Assembly: GCA_942493035.1 (NCBI GenBank)
Contig: OW818666.1
Location: 3,658,001 to 3,722,000, forward strand
Source: WRGT01 sp942493035
GTDB taxonomy: Bacteria > Spirochaetota > UBA4802 > UBA5550
DNA length: 64,000 nt
Direction of reading: 5' to 3'
Shown piece after piece: positions 8,606-17,542 of the stretch. The translations under genes were made by a program, and so were the position numbers. Within the stretch, counting starts at the first letter, position 1. Each line of letters starts with the position of its first letter. The notes beneath the pieces are model-generated. The model saw only the letters and a list, made by a program, of their open reading frames with translations. It was not told the DNA's origin and did no database searches.

Positions 8606-9559
8606 TTAATTACCCTCTGTATCAGCATCGCTAAGCGGTGTTCCGCCGGCTAGGAGATAAAAAATAGCCATTCGTACTGCAACTCCATTTGTCACCTGTT
8701 CGTTTATAATTGAATTAGGACAATCGGCAACGGCATCATCCAGCTCAATTCCACGGTTCATCGGTCCGGGATGCATTACAATTATATCGGATTTACATTT
8801 TGCAAATCTCTCCTCGGTAAGAGAATAGAGAAGATTGTATTCTCTGATTGATGGAAAAAGAGAACCCTTCTGCCGCTCTCTCTGAATGCGGAGCATATTT
8901 ATTACATCAAGTTCAGGAAGGAGCTTATCCAGATCATAGGTTATCTCTACTCCATACTGCCTGAATTCATCGGGAAGAAGTGTAGACGGCCCGCAGAGAG
9001 TAACCTTTGCACCGAGTTTTGTAAAAGCGATTATATCCGACCTTGCAACGCGGGAATGTTTGATATCACCTATAATCCCGATGTGTAGTCCCTTAAGTGA
9101 ACTTCTTTTTTCAAGTATTGAATAAGTATCAAGAAGCGCCTGTGTAGGGTGAGCGTGATATCCGTCACCGCCGTTTATAACAGATGCCTTTATATTTTTA
9201 GATAAAAAATGGGGTGCTAACGATGCCCCATGTCTCATTACTATATAGTCCGCCTTCATGGCTTCAAGAGTCCGCACTGTATCAATCAGCGACTCCCCCT
9301 TTACAACACTCGATGTTGTAACAGGAACATTTATTGTATTTGCAGAGAGCAGCTTTGCCGCCATCTCAAAACTGAGCCGTGTACGGGTTGACGGTTCATA
9401 GAAAAGCGTACAGACTGTTTTACCGCGTAGTACCGGAACACTCTTAACATCCCGTGTAAAAACATCTTTAAAGTATTTTGCAGTATCACAGATGAGCATT
9501 ATCTCATCAGGGGAGAGGGATTTAATATCAAGGAGATCTTTTCTGTTTAATGAGTTCAT
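8606..9559 (-). CDS. pyrB: aspartate carbamoyltransferase catalytic subunit
   Basis: The enzyme joins carbamoyl phosphate and aspartate. The 317-residue chain has the carbamoyl-phosphate motif EPSTRTRLSFE near residue 55, the GDGYHAHPTQALLD loop near 130-144 and HPGPMNRG near 264, all diagnostic. No pyrI regulatory gene is next to it. Its 5' leader holds a possible promoter and hairpin (separate entries), so control is likely at the leader. Confidence 0.97.
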   Translation of the reverse strand: MNSLNRKDLLDIKSLSPDEIMLICDTAKYFKDVFTRDVKSVPVLRGKTVCTLFYEPSTRTRLSFEMAAKLLSANTINVPVTTSSVVKGESLIDTVRTLEAMKADYIVMRHGASLAPHFLSKNIKASVINGGDGYHAHPTQALLDTYSILEKRSSLKGLHIGIIGDIKHSRVARSDIIAFTKLGAKVTLCGPSTLLPDEFRQYGVEITYDLDKLLPELDVINMLRIQRERQKGSLFPSIREYNLLYSLTEERFAKCKSDIIVMHPGPMNRGIELDDAVADCPNSIINEQVTNGVAVRMAIFYLLAGGTPLSDADTEGN

Positions 9560-9588
9560 ATCACTTTTATACTTTCCATATATAAAGT

Positions 9589-9651
9589 GGTTACGGCGTT
9601 TAACTAACCATTAAGCCCGGAGAGGACAAATCAGTTTTCAGGCCTGTAACC
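9589..9651 (-). promoter_or_regulatory. hairpin in the pyrB leader
   Basis: GGTTACGGC (9589-9597) pairs with GCCTGTAACC (9642-9651) with one bulged base. On the pyrB strand this would form a stem in the 5' leader between the likely promoter and the start codon. There is no T-run for a terminator. It may be a regulatory structure, but I see no known pyr-regulator signature on the correct strand. Confidence 0.4.
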
Positions 9652-9660
9652 TATATATTT

Positions 9661-9686
9661 ATTATAAAAAGAACCAAAGTTGTCAA
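9661..9686 (-). promoter_or_regulatory. possible sigma70-type promoter of pyrB
   Basis: On the minus strand a perfect TTGACA (9681-9686) is followed by TATAAT (9661-9666). The spacing of 14 nt is short; a weaker AATAAA lies at the usual 17. The position, about 100 nt upstream of the pyrB start, fits. Confidence 0.4.
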
Positions 9687-9776
9687 TACTATTTATGTCT
9701 CATTAGATTTTTTTATATCTAATAAAAGTATACCTTCTGATATATAATTATAATTACTCTCATTAAATATTCTATG

Positions 9777-9819
9777 CAATAAGTGCAGAGAATATCTATG
9801 TTAATCTCCGCACTTATTG
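9777..9819 (-). terminator. strong stem-loop after the phosphodiesterase gene
   Basis: CAATAAGTGCAGAGA (9777-9791) and TCTCCGCACTTATTG (9805-9819) form a 15-bp stem with one mismatch, 14 nt after the stop of the 9834 gene. No clean T-run follows, so termination is likely but not certain. Confidence 0.55.
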
Positions 9820-9833
9820 TGATGATTATATTA

Positions 9834-10580
9834 TTATTTATCTTTCTTCTCCAGCTCTCCCAGAATAAACTCAACCTCATCGGTCATTATTATATCTCCA
9901 AACGCATAGGCATATTCAAACTCCTCTCTGCTGTTAACTGTCCAGAATGCAATACCGCATCCCATCATCCGGAAAATTGATATCAGTATACGCGCCGGCG
10001 TTTTGCCAATCTTATCAAACATTTTTACCGGCAGATTCATATATGCAGGATGGTACTTTATGACCCGCTTCATAATCCCGAAAAAGCCCAGGCTTAAATG
10101 CGCCTCCTCGAGAAGGAGGCCTATCGGTATCTGCTTATCTCTGAAGTAATCGAGCAGTGAGTGGTCGAACGAGCTTACAAGAAGATCCTCTTTCTTTATA
10201 TGCTTCAGAAATATTTTAAGCAGCTCCGGGCCGTCAGATGGGACAAGAGTCTCATCCTTAAGTTCCATGTTCACATATTTACCTTTTGGTATAGAAGCAA
10301 GAAATTCATTAAGCTCAGGAATTGTCTGCTTCTTTCCCAGGTCAACGGTCTGCAGTCTCTTAAGGGTCATCTCTCCGACAATGCCCCTCTTTTTATCTTT
10401 TGCAGTCCGGTCGATGGTCTCATCGTGAATTATTACATAATGCCCGTCTTTAGTCTTCTGCACATCACACTCAAGACCATCGGCGCCATATTCGAATCCT
10501 TTCTTAAATGCAAGGAGCGAGTTTTCGGGATACTTTGCGCGGTATCCCCTGTGGGCAAGGACTTTAATTTTTTTAGACAT
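9834..10580 (-). CDS. glycerophosphodiester phosphodiesterase, cytoplasmic
   Basis: The 248-residue protein has the GDPD TIM-barrel signature: LAHRGYRAKYPENSLLAF near residue 8, then LECDVQKTKDGHYVIIHDETIDRT near 37-60 with the catalytic HR, the E-x-D metal pair and HD. WTVNSREE and IMTDEVE near the C-terminus are also typical. There is no signal peptide, so it works inside the cell, releasing glycerol-3-phosphate from deacylated phospholipid. It overlaps the upstream MFS gene by 8 bp, which ties it to that carrier. A second, membrane-anchored paralogue lies at 11976. Confidence 0.93.
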   Translation of the reverse strand: MSKKIKVLAHRGYRAKYPENSLLAFKKGFEYGADGLECDVQKTKDGHYVIIHDETIDRTAKDKKRGIVGEMTLKRLQTVDLGKKQTIPELNEFLASIPKGKYVNMELKDETLVPSDGPELLKIFLKHIKKEDLLVSSFDHSLLDYFRDKQIPIGLLLEEAHLSLGFFGIMKRVIKYHPAYMNLPVKMFDKIGKTPARILISIFRMMGCGIAFWTVNSREEFEYAYAFGDIIMTDEVEFILGELEKKDK

Positions 10581-11865
10581 TTTCAGCCTCTCCTCTTCTC
10601 ACCTGAGACATTGTAACGAAGGCAATAAAGAAAAGTGCAACGGCAAAGAGCAGCAGAGAGATATAGCCGCCTGGAATCTTCCCTCCGTCAGTTGACAGAT
10701 CAAGAACAAATCCTGCAACAGGTGGAGCTGCTATATTTGCAGCCTGAGAGAAAAAATAATAGAGTCCTGTATAACCTCCAACCTTTTCTGCAGTGGTCAT
10801 ATCAACCACCATGGGAAGAGAGTTTACATTTACAAGAGCCCATCCGAAACCTGCACACATAAATGCAGCAGCATAAGACCAGAATATTAAAACCGTTTTG
10901 TCTTTAGATATAAAGAATGACCCGACAAGACTTGCCAGTAAGCATACCATCAGAACTGTAAGACCAATCCGGATAGTCTTTCTTCTACCGATCTTCGCGC
11001 CTATCAATCCTGATGGAATAGCTGTAAGCATAAAAATAAGTGAGTAGTATCCCAGAATAGTAGCGCCTGATGTTTCACCTATACCAAGATAATATTTTGC
11101 ATAGAGAGTAAAAAAAGTTTCAATAGAATTGAATCCGATAAACCAGAAAAGAATCGAAAGAAGTATAAACAGCAGCGACTTATCCCCGTGAATTACATCT
11201 TTAAGATTATCAACAAGTTCATCGAATGATTTCTTAAATGAAACTTTATCTTTATTCCCGTTATCGAAAGAGAGCGCCTTATCCTCATTTATAAACAATA
11301 CCACCATCATGCATGCAAAGAGCATTACCATACCACCCGCAATAAACGGATAAGTCTTATCCATATTATACAGAGGTTTGCTGCCGAAGAAAGCTAGAAG
11401 TGCGCCTACACCACCCATTAGATTAATAATACCGTTAGCCTGACTCCGGTACTTTGACGGTGTAATATCGGGCATAAGAGCGATTACCGGAGATCGGTAA
11501 AGTGACATGGAAAGATTCATCAGAATAATAACCAGCATCATTAGAATAAGCGACTGCATAGCATTCATGTATGGAATCATGATGAAGAAGAACATCGCAA
11601 GAGGAGCACCGATTAGAATATATGGCCGCCGCCGACCGATGGGCGTGTTTGTTCTGTCTGAAAGAGCACCGAGAAACGGGAGAAGAATTATTGCAAAAAT
11701 GTTGTCAATAGTCATAATACCCCCCACGGCAGTAAGAGGGAGATTAAAAGTATCTTTTAAGAATACTGGTACATAGGCATTATACAACGACCATATCATT
11801 GATATACCTAGAAAACCGAATCCGAGCAAAAATGTCTTAGAAATTTTAAACTGCTGTTCTGCCAT
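10573..11865 (-). CDS. MFS transporter (GPH/sugar-cation symporter type)
   Basis: About 12 hydrophobic helices over 430 residues. The loop motif GALSDRTNTPIGRRRPYILIGAP kept in part here (SDRTNTPIGRRRPY near residue 70) is typical of the glycoside-pentoside-hexuronide and SLC45-like branch. The start at 11865 is preceded by GAGAGAGG with 5-nt spacing; an upstream in-frame ATG at 11898 lacks a ribosome site. It shares an operon with the cytoplasmic phosphodiesterase, which suggests uptake of a sugar or a glycerophosphodiester; the substrate cannot be read from the sequence. Confidence 0.82.
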   Translation of the reverse strand: MAEQQFKISKTFLLGFGFLGISMIWSLYNAYVPVFLKDTFNLPLTAVGGIMTIDNIFAIILLPFLGALSDRTNTPIGRRRPYILIGAPLAMFFFIMIPYMNAMQSLILMMLVIILMNLSMSLYRSPVIALMPDITPSKYRSQANGIINLMGGVGALLAFFGSKPLYNMDKTYPFIAGGMVMLFACMMVVLFINEDKALSFDNGNKDKVSFKKSFDELVDNLKDVIHGDKSLLFILLSILFWFIGFNSIETFFTLYAKYYLGIGETSGATILGYYSLIFMLTAIPSGLIGAKIGRRKTIRIGLTVLMVCLLASLVGSFFISKDKTVLIFWSYAAAFMCAGFGWALVNVNSLPMVVDMTTAEKVGGYTGLYYFFSQAANIAAPPVAGFVLDLSTDGGKIPGGYISLLLFAVALFFIAFVTMSQVRRGEAENV

Positions 11866-11975
11866 ATATTCCTCTCTCTCTATTAAATATTCATTCAATC
11901 ATTAAAAACACTTTTCAGAATTTGTAAAATCTTTTATAAAGAAAACTCCGGCTACCTCGTTAAATAATAACAAAT

Positions 11976-12917
11976 TTATTTTTTCTTAACAATATCCGCA
12001 TCAATGCTGCTGAGGATATCAGGATAGTCGGTTATTACTCCTCTGATTCCCCATGAATGAAGCCTTTCCATATTCTCTTTTTTATTTATTGTCCAGGCCA
12101 TAACTGGAATATTCATAGCATGAGTCTCTTTAATAAATCTCCGGGAAATAATTCTGAAGCCCTGTTTATGCCCGGGACCGAGATATTCCGGATTCTCTGT
12201 ATCTGAAAATTCCGGTATCATCATTGCATCATCCTTCGCTCTAAAAAAACCTGAAAGAAAGAGTTTATGTAGAACCACAAACCTCATAACCTCTGACTTG
12301 CTGAAGCTTGTTGCAATATGAGGATAATTTTTTCTTATATGGTTCATGATTTCGTCACTGAATGAACCTATTATCACATTTTCATCTGCTCCGTTTTCAC
12401 GAATCATTTTAATTACAGAATCAGCGCATTCAATTGTATGATGTTTTATATCAATCGAAATCAGTGCACCCTTATATTTTTTTAGAACATCTTCAAACTC
12501 AGGTATTACATATCCCTTCCCTCTGAAGGGATATGTATTATTATTATCAAAGCTGATATAATACCCTGCATCTATTGCCTGAATCTCTTTAAGAGTATGA
12601 CTGTTTATGTATACTCTCTCTCCGGCACTGTTAATTATATAATCATCATGATTTACGGCTATAATGCCGTCTTTAGTCTGATGCACATCAAGTTCAAGCA
12701 TTGAAGCAGGATTAATCTTTAAAGCCTCTTTGAATGATTCCAGAGTATTCCCCGGATGTCTCATCGGTGCTCCACGGTGAGCCACCACTGTAAAATCAGG
12801 TAATCCGGAGATGAAAGGTTTAACTTTTTTCTGCTGTACAAAGATCATGGATAGAACAACAGCAGCTCCATATAATGCAGAGATTGAAATAAATATGATC
12901 AAAATCTTTTTTACCAT
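11976..12917 (-). CDS. glycerophosphodiester phosphodiesterase with N-terminal membrane anchor
   Basis: A hydrophobic segment at about residues 4-25 acts as a signal or anchor. The GDPD domain follows: VAHRGAPMRHPGNTLESF near 47, then LELDVHQTKDGIIAVNHDD with the E-x-D pair and HD. MAWTINKKENM and GVITDYPD near the end complete the family pattern. The 313-residue length and anchor suggest action outside the inner membrane, in contrast to the cytoplasmic paralogue at 9834. It lies about 110 nt upstream of the MFS start on the same strand and may share its transcript. Confidence 0.9.
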   Translation of the reverse strand: MVKKILIIFISISALYGAAVVLSMIFVQQKKVKPFISGLPDFTVVAHRGAPMRHPGNTLESFKEALKINPASMLELDVHQTKDGIIAVNHDDYIINSAGERVYINSHTLKEIQAIDAGYYISFDNNNTYPFRGKGYVIPEFEDVLKKYKGALISIDIKHHTIECADSVIKMIRENGADENVIIGSFSDEIMNHIRKNYPHIATSFSKSEVMRFVVLHKLFLSGFFRAKDDAMMIPEFSDTENPEYLGPGHKQGFRIISRRFIKETHAMNIPVMAWTINKKENMERLHSWGIRGVITDYPDILSSIDADIVKKK

Positions 12918-13042
12918 AATACCCCAAAGTTTATCTATCGATAATAGATTACAATTTAGCTAAGTCACTTCAAAGCAGATTGTCAAGAAAGAATTCTGAT
13001 CTGCAGTCTCTATATAAAAGAACTCTATGAACAAATAATATC

Positions 13043-13072
13043 TTGACTATAATATTTTTTGTGTTAGATAAT
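13043..13072 (+). promoter_or_regulatory. possible sigma70-type promoter for the PAP2 gene
   Basis: TTGACT at 13043-13048 and GATAAT at 13067-13072 are separated by 18 nt, about 80 nt upstream of the PAP2 start. It lies in the divergent gap between the anchored phosphodiesterase and PAP2. Confidence 0.45.
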
Positions 13073-13154
13073 TTGTATACTGGATGTTCATCATAATTCT
13101 AATCATAACTATGATGGCTGATTATAAAATAATAATTATCAGGCGGATAAAATC

Positions 13155-14000
13155 ATGGATACCTTACTCTTCATACAATCTTTTAAAACACCTGTTCTCG
13201 ACAGATTATTTCAATACATTACAATGCTGGGGGAGGAGAATTTCTTTATTCTTGTTGCATGCTGGTTTATCTGGTGCGGAGATAAACCAGCAGGGAGAAG
13301 AGTCGGATGGATCTTCCTTTCAGGTTCCATTGTCAATGGTGTACTTAAAGATATATTTCAGATTTCAAGACCTATCGGTAATGAGAAAATTGTTTCACTT
13401 AGAACTGAAACCGCAGGGGGCTACTCGTTCCCCAGCGGGCATACTCAGGGGACAACGATGTTCTGGGCCGGCCTGATGAAGATTTTCAGGAAACCTGCAT
13501 TATACATTTCAGGAACAATAATAATTCTGCTTGTCGCTTTATCCAGGATGTACCTCGGAGTTCACTGGCCGCAGGATGTAATCGGCGGAATTATCTTCGG
13601 GATTATCTGGGTATTTATCGCTGATTATATCTGGTGCAGATTCAATATTGCCGGTTCAATCTATAAAATAGGAATCGTTGCAGCAGTTATGATTGTCTGT
13701 TCTATTTTATTTACAGAGGAGTTTATTGTAAAATCTGCCGGGGCATCTATCGGATTTCTTATAGGAATTCTTCTGGAAGACAGATACGTCAATCATATCT
13801 CTTCAGGTAAAATTCATCATGCTGCTGTTAAAATGATTTTTGGGCTTGCTGTACTATTTGCAGTTATGGCAGGAGTAAAGATTCTGCTCCCGGATATGGT
13901 TCTGTTCAAAGGGATCAGATATGCAATGATCGGATTCTGGATAACATTCGGAGCGCCTTATGTTTTTAAGCAGGTTTCTAAATTATGGATATCAAAATAG
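13155..14000 (+). CDS. PAP2-family membrane phosphatase
   Basis: The three acid-phosphatase motifs of the PAP2 superfamily are present: KDIFQISRP near residue 74, PSGH near 97, and SRMYLGVHWPQD near 132. The 281-residue chain has several membrane helices before and after them, so the active site should face the periplasm. Family members remove phosphate from phosphatidic acid, undecaprenyl diphosphate or similar lipids. A purine-rich AGGCGGA upstream supports the ATG at 13155. It stands divergently from the two phosphodiesterases, so the block reads as lipid-headgroup turnover. Confidence 0.92.
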   Translation: MDTLLFIQSFKTPVLDRLFQYITMLGEENFFILVACWFIWCGDKPAGRRVGWIFLSGSIVNGVLKDIFQISRPIGNEKIVSLRTETAGGYSFPSGHTQGTTMFWAGLMKIFRKPALYISGTIIILLVALSRMYLGVHWPQDVIGGIIFGIIWVFIADYIWCRFNIAGSIYKIGIVAAVMIVCSILFTEEFIVKSAGASIGFLIGILLEDRYVNHISSGKIHHAAVKMIFGLAVLFAVMAGVKILLPDMVLFKGIRYAMIGFWITFGAPYVFKQVSKLWISK

Positions 14001-14010
14001 TAGATTATAT

Positions 14011-14083
14011 CAGTATTTATTCCTTAACATTTGTATTTAAAAAATATTTTATTATCCCCGCCGTAGACGGCGGGGATATATAA
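14011..14083. mobile_element. MITE-like element, copy 2 (truncated)
   Basis: The left end CAGTATTTATTCCTTAAC and the GC-rich hairpin (CCCCGCCGTAGACGGCGGGG, 14056-14075) match the family. The right third and right inverted repeat are missing. The break lies directly against the stop codon of the chemoreceptor gene at 14084, and no target duplication is visible. Confidence 0.7.
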
Positions 14084-15772
14084 TCATGAAGTGAGCTTCT
14101 CAAGCTCTCCAGTCTGTTCGATAATTACATTTATTTTTCCGTTGAGTTTTGATACCATGTCATTTATCATATCGCTTATACCGGCAATCGATTCAATATT
14201 GGTAATATGCTCGCTTATTTTACTCTTCATCTCTTCGGCCAGGACTCTCCCTCTTGCTGTAATAGTCTCCACATTATCAACTTTCCGGACTATGTCTATA
14301 ACTACCGAATTATATATTTCAATTCCTGTTTTTATCCCTTCAGTAACTGCCGGATCGATCTGGAATTTCCGGTCAGAAACTGTCCCGGTATTAATTGATC
14401 CCAGCTTTTCAACCAGACGATTCAAATCCAAAACAGCACCGCCGGACTTTTCCTCATATAATCTGAACAATCCTATTATCTCTGAAATATTTTTCCTTAC
14501 CTCTTTTGAACCGGTAAGGGAACTCTCGGCAAGCCTTCCTATCTCCTCTGCAACAACAGCAAATCCTCTCCCCTGAGCACCGGCCCTTGCAGCTTCAATT
14601 GACGCATTCAATGAAAGTATATTTGTCCTGTCCGATATATCATCAATTCCATCAAGTGCAGAGCTTACAGCTGGAAGAAGAAGCTTCAATCTCTCCGCGT
14701 CAATCGATGCTTCCGCTATGAGCTTTGCCGTATTCTCTATCTCCGGAAGAATCTCTTCGAAAGAATTCTCATCGTTAATTATATTTTTCTTATCAGATAC
14801 TGAAGCAGCATCGATAAGTCTGCTTATGGAATCTTCAATTGATTTAAAATTCAGAGACTTTAATCTTTCGGAAGATGTAATCGTTATTTCACTAAGGGAA
14901 TCACTGTCATTTATCTGCTCTCTGATAGTCTCTACAACGAAGGAGAGCTTGGCCCATCCGTCAAGCGCAGTCTTTACCAGATTATCCGACATTGAAGATA
15001 ATTCTGCTCCAATATTTATAAGTTCAAATACAAGTTCCCTTTGCCTTTCAAAAGTAATTTTTAACTGCTCAACAAGAAGAACAACGCGCCCTATAAGTTC
15101 TTTAAATACAACACTTGTGAACATAACAGGAACGAGCATCGGTGCAGCTGCTTTTATTATTACAAGTACCGGCGGGATATAATCAGCAAGAGATCCGTAA
15201 ATATTAATTGACTGGACTACAGCAATAGAAGAAAATCCGGTAACCAGTCTGAACTTATAACTCTTTCTGAAACGTACAAGATGGTAAATTGAAAAAACAA
15301 GCATAAATATAAAGAATACTGAAAACATCAACTGGAGCCCTGACTTCCAGAACTGCATTCCAGGCTGAAAAATAATCAGCCAGTATATCTGCATAGCGGC
15401 ATATATTAAACCGGATAGAAACATCCCTGCATTAATAAACTTCTGAAACTTCTCTCTATTGGAAACAAATTCATATGTAAAAGCTCTGGCAAGTGAAAGA
15501 ACAACGAATGCAAAAAGCCCGTTGAAGATCAGAGGAAAATATTTCTGAGTTACCGTAATATTATAAAAAGCATCAAGAATATATATTAAAGCAGTACTCC
15601 CGCTTATAGCTGTAATGCTGCATGCCGCCACGAGCTTATACACAAGAGTTTTATCATTTGTTCTGATAAACTCAGCAGCGAGAATATAAACCATCATTCC
15701 GAAAAGCATGGTTTGACTGAAATAAAGAACACCCTGCCCCGCCGTACTCTCGAGAAAAACAGTTAATCCCAT
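14084..15772 (-). CDS. methyl-accepting chemotaxis-type receptor with seven-helix membrane domain
   Basis: Residues about 15-222 form seven hydrophobic helices with short loops. The rest is cytoplasmic coiled coil carrying the highly conserved receptor tip (ILSLNASIEAARAGAQGRG, followed by FAVVAEEIGRLAES, about residues 390-425). No HAMP domain links membrane and signalling parts. The product should signal to CheA/CheW, although no che genes are in the window. It starts 8 nt after the TauE/SafE gene, which itself overlaps a HAMP-containing gene, so the three form one operon. Confidence 0.9.
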   Translation of the reverse strand: MGLTVFLESTAGQGVLYFSQTMLFGMMVYILAAEFIRTNDKTLVYKLVAACSITAISGSTALIYILDAFYNITVTQKYFPLIFNGLFAFVVLSLARAFTYEFVSNREKFQKFINAGMFLSGLIYAAMQIYWLIIFQPGMQFWKSGLQLMFSVFFIFMLVFSIYHLVRFRKSYKFRLVTGFSSIAVVQSINIYGSLADYIPPVLVIIKAAAPMLVPVMFTSVVFKELIGRVVLLVEQLKITFERQRELVFELINIGAELSSMSDNLVKTALDGWAKLSFVVETIREQINDSDSLSEITITSSERLKSLNFKSIEDSISRLIDAASVSDKKNIINDENSFEEILPEIENTAKLIAEASIDAERLKLLLPAVSSALDGIDDISDRTNILSLNASIEAARAGAQGRGFAVVAEEIGRLAESSLTGSKEVRKNISEIIGLFRLYEEKSGGAVLDLNRLVEKLGSINTGTVSDRKFQIDPAVTEGIKTGIEIYNSVVIDIVRKVDNVETITARGRVLAEEMKSKISEHITNIESIAGISDMINDMVSKLNGKINVIIEQTGELEKLTS

Positions 15773-15780
15773 AGATTTAA

Positions 15781-16563
15781 CTAGGCCTTTCCTTTAGTCA
15801 GCCAGAGGTAACCCTTATATATATAGAACAGTCCAATTAGAATGATGGAAACAGAAAATATTATTTTTATCAGTCTTTCCGGAAGAAACCGTGAAATATA
15901 TGGTCCGATCTGACCTCCTATAATTACGCCTGTACCGGTAAAAATCCATATGTCCCACATTATAAATCCCGCGTGAATATTCAGGATGGTTATAATCCAG
16001 TCTGCGGTAGCTTCAATCATAATAGCTGTGGCATTGGCCCTTTTTGTTTTAAGATTTAACCCCTTCTCAAGTAATGGCTGAGATATTTCACACACGCCCG
16101 TCCCTGTTGCTGCTGAAAAGAATCCTCCGAATGTCGGTATCCACATAAATGGATAGATATCTTCAACAGGAACACTCTCCCTTTTACCAAAAGTTTTTTT
16201 TACTGCATTTATAAACTGCATGGATGCGATAAAGAGAATTATAAATCCGAGTATAAGTTTAAGCAGGTCTCCATTTATTACAATAAGAGCGTGATTACCG
16301 AGAACTATTCCGGGTATAGTAAGCATAATCATAGTAAAAGCAATCGGGAGATCAACCATCTTATAATAGATATATCTCATTGCACCACTTGTCATTCCAA
16401 CAGTCTCGGTTGCAATCCCTGTAGCAACTGCACTCTGGATTGGAATATTAAGAAACAGATTATATATCGGCTGGAATAAAACTCCACCTGAAAAACCGGA
16501 AGAGTTGGCAAGTATCGCAATTACAACCGACACGGGGAACATATACCAGTACTCAAAACTCAT
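15781..16563 (-). CDS. TauE/SafE family permease
   Basis: A 260-residue protein of about eight hydrophobic helices. The N-terminal SSGFSGGVLFQPIYN and the second-half FGGFFSAATGTGVCEISQP show the two related halves of the TauE/SafE (DUF81) family. These are thought to export sulfite, sulfoacetate or similar organosulfur anions. It overlaps the upstream HAMP gene by one base and is followed by the chemoreceptor. The context suggests it is part of, or is sensed by, a signalling unit. Confidence 0.88.
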   Translation of the reverse strand: MSFEYWYMFPVSVVIAILANSSGFSGGVLFQPIYNLFLNIPIQSAVATGIATETVGMTSGAMRYIYYKMVDLPIAFTMIMLTIPGIVLGNHALIVINGDLLKLILGFIILFIASMQFINAVKKTFGKRESVPVEDIYPFMWIPTFGGFFSAATGTGVCEISQPLLEKGLNLKTKRANATAIMIEATADWIITILNIHAGFIMWDIWIFTGTGVIIGGQIGPYISRFLPERLIKIIFSVSIILIGLFYIYKGYLWLTKGKA

Positions 16564-17351
16564 TATTCATTTTCCTCAAAACCTAGATTTACATCATACT
16601 GATCGAGCACCCGGTCGATTTCGCGCTGCTGAATTTCTGTATGGACGGCATAAGTTTTATACATCTTAACAAAAGTTTCAAGTGAACCAAGATCAATAAG
16701 CATCATATTCAGAAGCTTTACAACATCAGTACTGAGCTTCATCATATTTTTAAAATCTGAAACTTTCATAGCTCTGTTCTCAATTATCGTCTCTGCGTTT
16801 TTTTGAGAGATAGATGAGATTGCATCTGTGGCTATCTGAATTTTATTTTTATGCCTGGTTACTTCCTGCCGGATCTCCATAATCATATTATTAAGATTAA
16901 TATTCATATCATTGATAAGTGTCGCAATCTGACCAATCTCGTCATCGGACATCACAGGAACCGTAACAGTTAGATCCCCATCAACAATTTTTTTGGTCGC
17001 TTCGACTATTCCATCCATGGGTGAAACAATATCTTTTGCAAACATGACAAACGCCCCGATAATACTCGCACATATTACAAATAAAAGGAGTATCATTCTA
17101 TTTCTCAAATCACTGATAGGATCGTTTATCGCAGAGTTAAGTCTCTCTATATTAAGCTTCTGTACATATTGAGCCGGCACACCCTGCTGAACCTCAATAA
17201 TAAGATTATCTCTTATATCATTTCTGAATTTAGCTGAACTGAATTCAAATATAATTTCAACGCTTACTGAAATTGAAACTATCGCTATGAGAATAAAATA
17301 GAGAGTCAGTTTCTTTTTTAAACGGGATTTTTCCTTTCTCGGCTGAATCAT
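16563..17351 (-). CDS. HAMP-domain membrane protein without a recognised output domain
   Basis: Two hydrophobic helices (about residues 13-32 and 85-108) enclose a short extracytoplasmic loop of about 50 residues, too small for a large sensor fold. A HAMP domain follows at about 108-160, with DIVSPMDGIVEATKKIVDGDL and DEIGQIATLINDM. The remaining 100 residues are helical or coiled coil. No kinase, cyclase or receptor tip is present. It is the first gene of the HAMP-TauE-chemoreceptor operon. The chemoreceptor downstream lacks a HAMP, so the two may act as halves of one receptor; that is inference. Confidence 0.78.
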   Translation of the reverse strand: MIQPRKEKSRLKKKLTLYFILIAIVSISVSVEIIFEFSSAKFRNDIRDNLIIEVQQGVPAQYVQKLNIERLNSAINDPISDLRNRMILLLFVICASIIGAFVMFAKDIVSPMDGIVEATKKIVDGDLTVTVPVMSDDEIGQIATLINDMNINLNNMIMEIRQEVTRHKNKIQIATDAISSISQKNAETIIENRAMKVSDFKNMMKLSTDVVKLLNMMLIDLGSLETFVKMYKTYAVHTEIQQREIDRVLDQYDVNLGFEENE

Positions 17352-17478
17352 TTATTATCCTTTTGATGCTCTAAATAAATCAATGCTCTGTCTTTTAATG
17401 TAAACAGGTTTGAATAAAAAAGCAACAGAATTTTACTTAATCCGGAAAGAAACATATAATTACTCCTGAATCTCTGGT

Positions 17479-17523
17479 AAAATTGCTCTCCGCCATGCCA
17501 CCGGCGCAGAGGAGACAAAATTC
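17479..17523. repeat. short hairpin repeat, family 2, copy A
   Basis: The stretch starts AAAATTGCTCTCCGCC and ends GGCGCAGAGGAGACAAAATT. It shares its ends and a GC-rich core with 20428-20472. Partial inverted copies lie at 22551-22592 and 40112-40146. No coding function. The remainder of 17352-17542 shows nothing else. Confidence 0.5.
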
Positions 17524-17542
17524 TGCCACGTTATGAACAGTT

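Noticed and set aside
9612..9630. PyrR-binding-like string (CCCGGAGAGGAC) near pyrB
   Set aside because: The match is on the plus strand, while pyrB is transcribed from the minus strand, so it would not be in the leader RNA.
13084..13476. 130-aa plus-strand frame overlapping the PAP2 start
   Set aside because: It runs out of frame through the well-supported PAP2 gene and has no family features.
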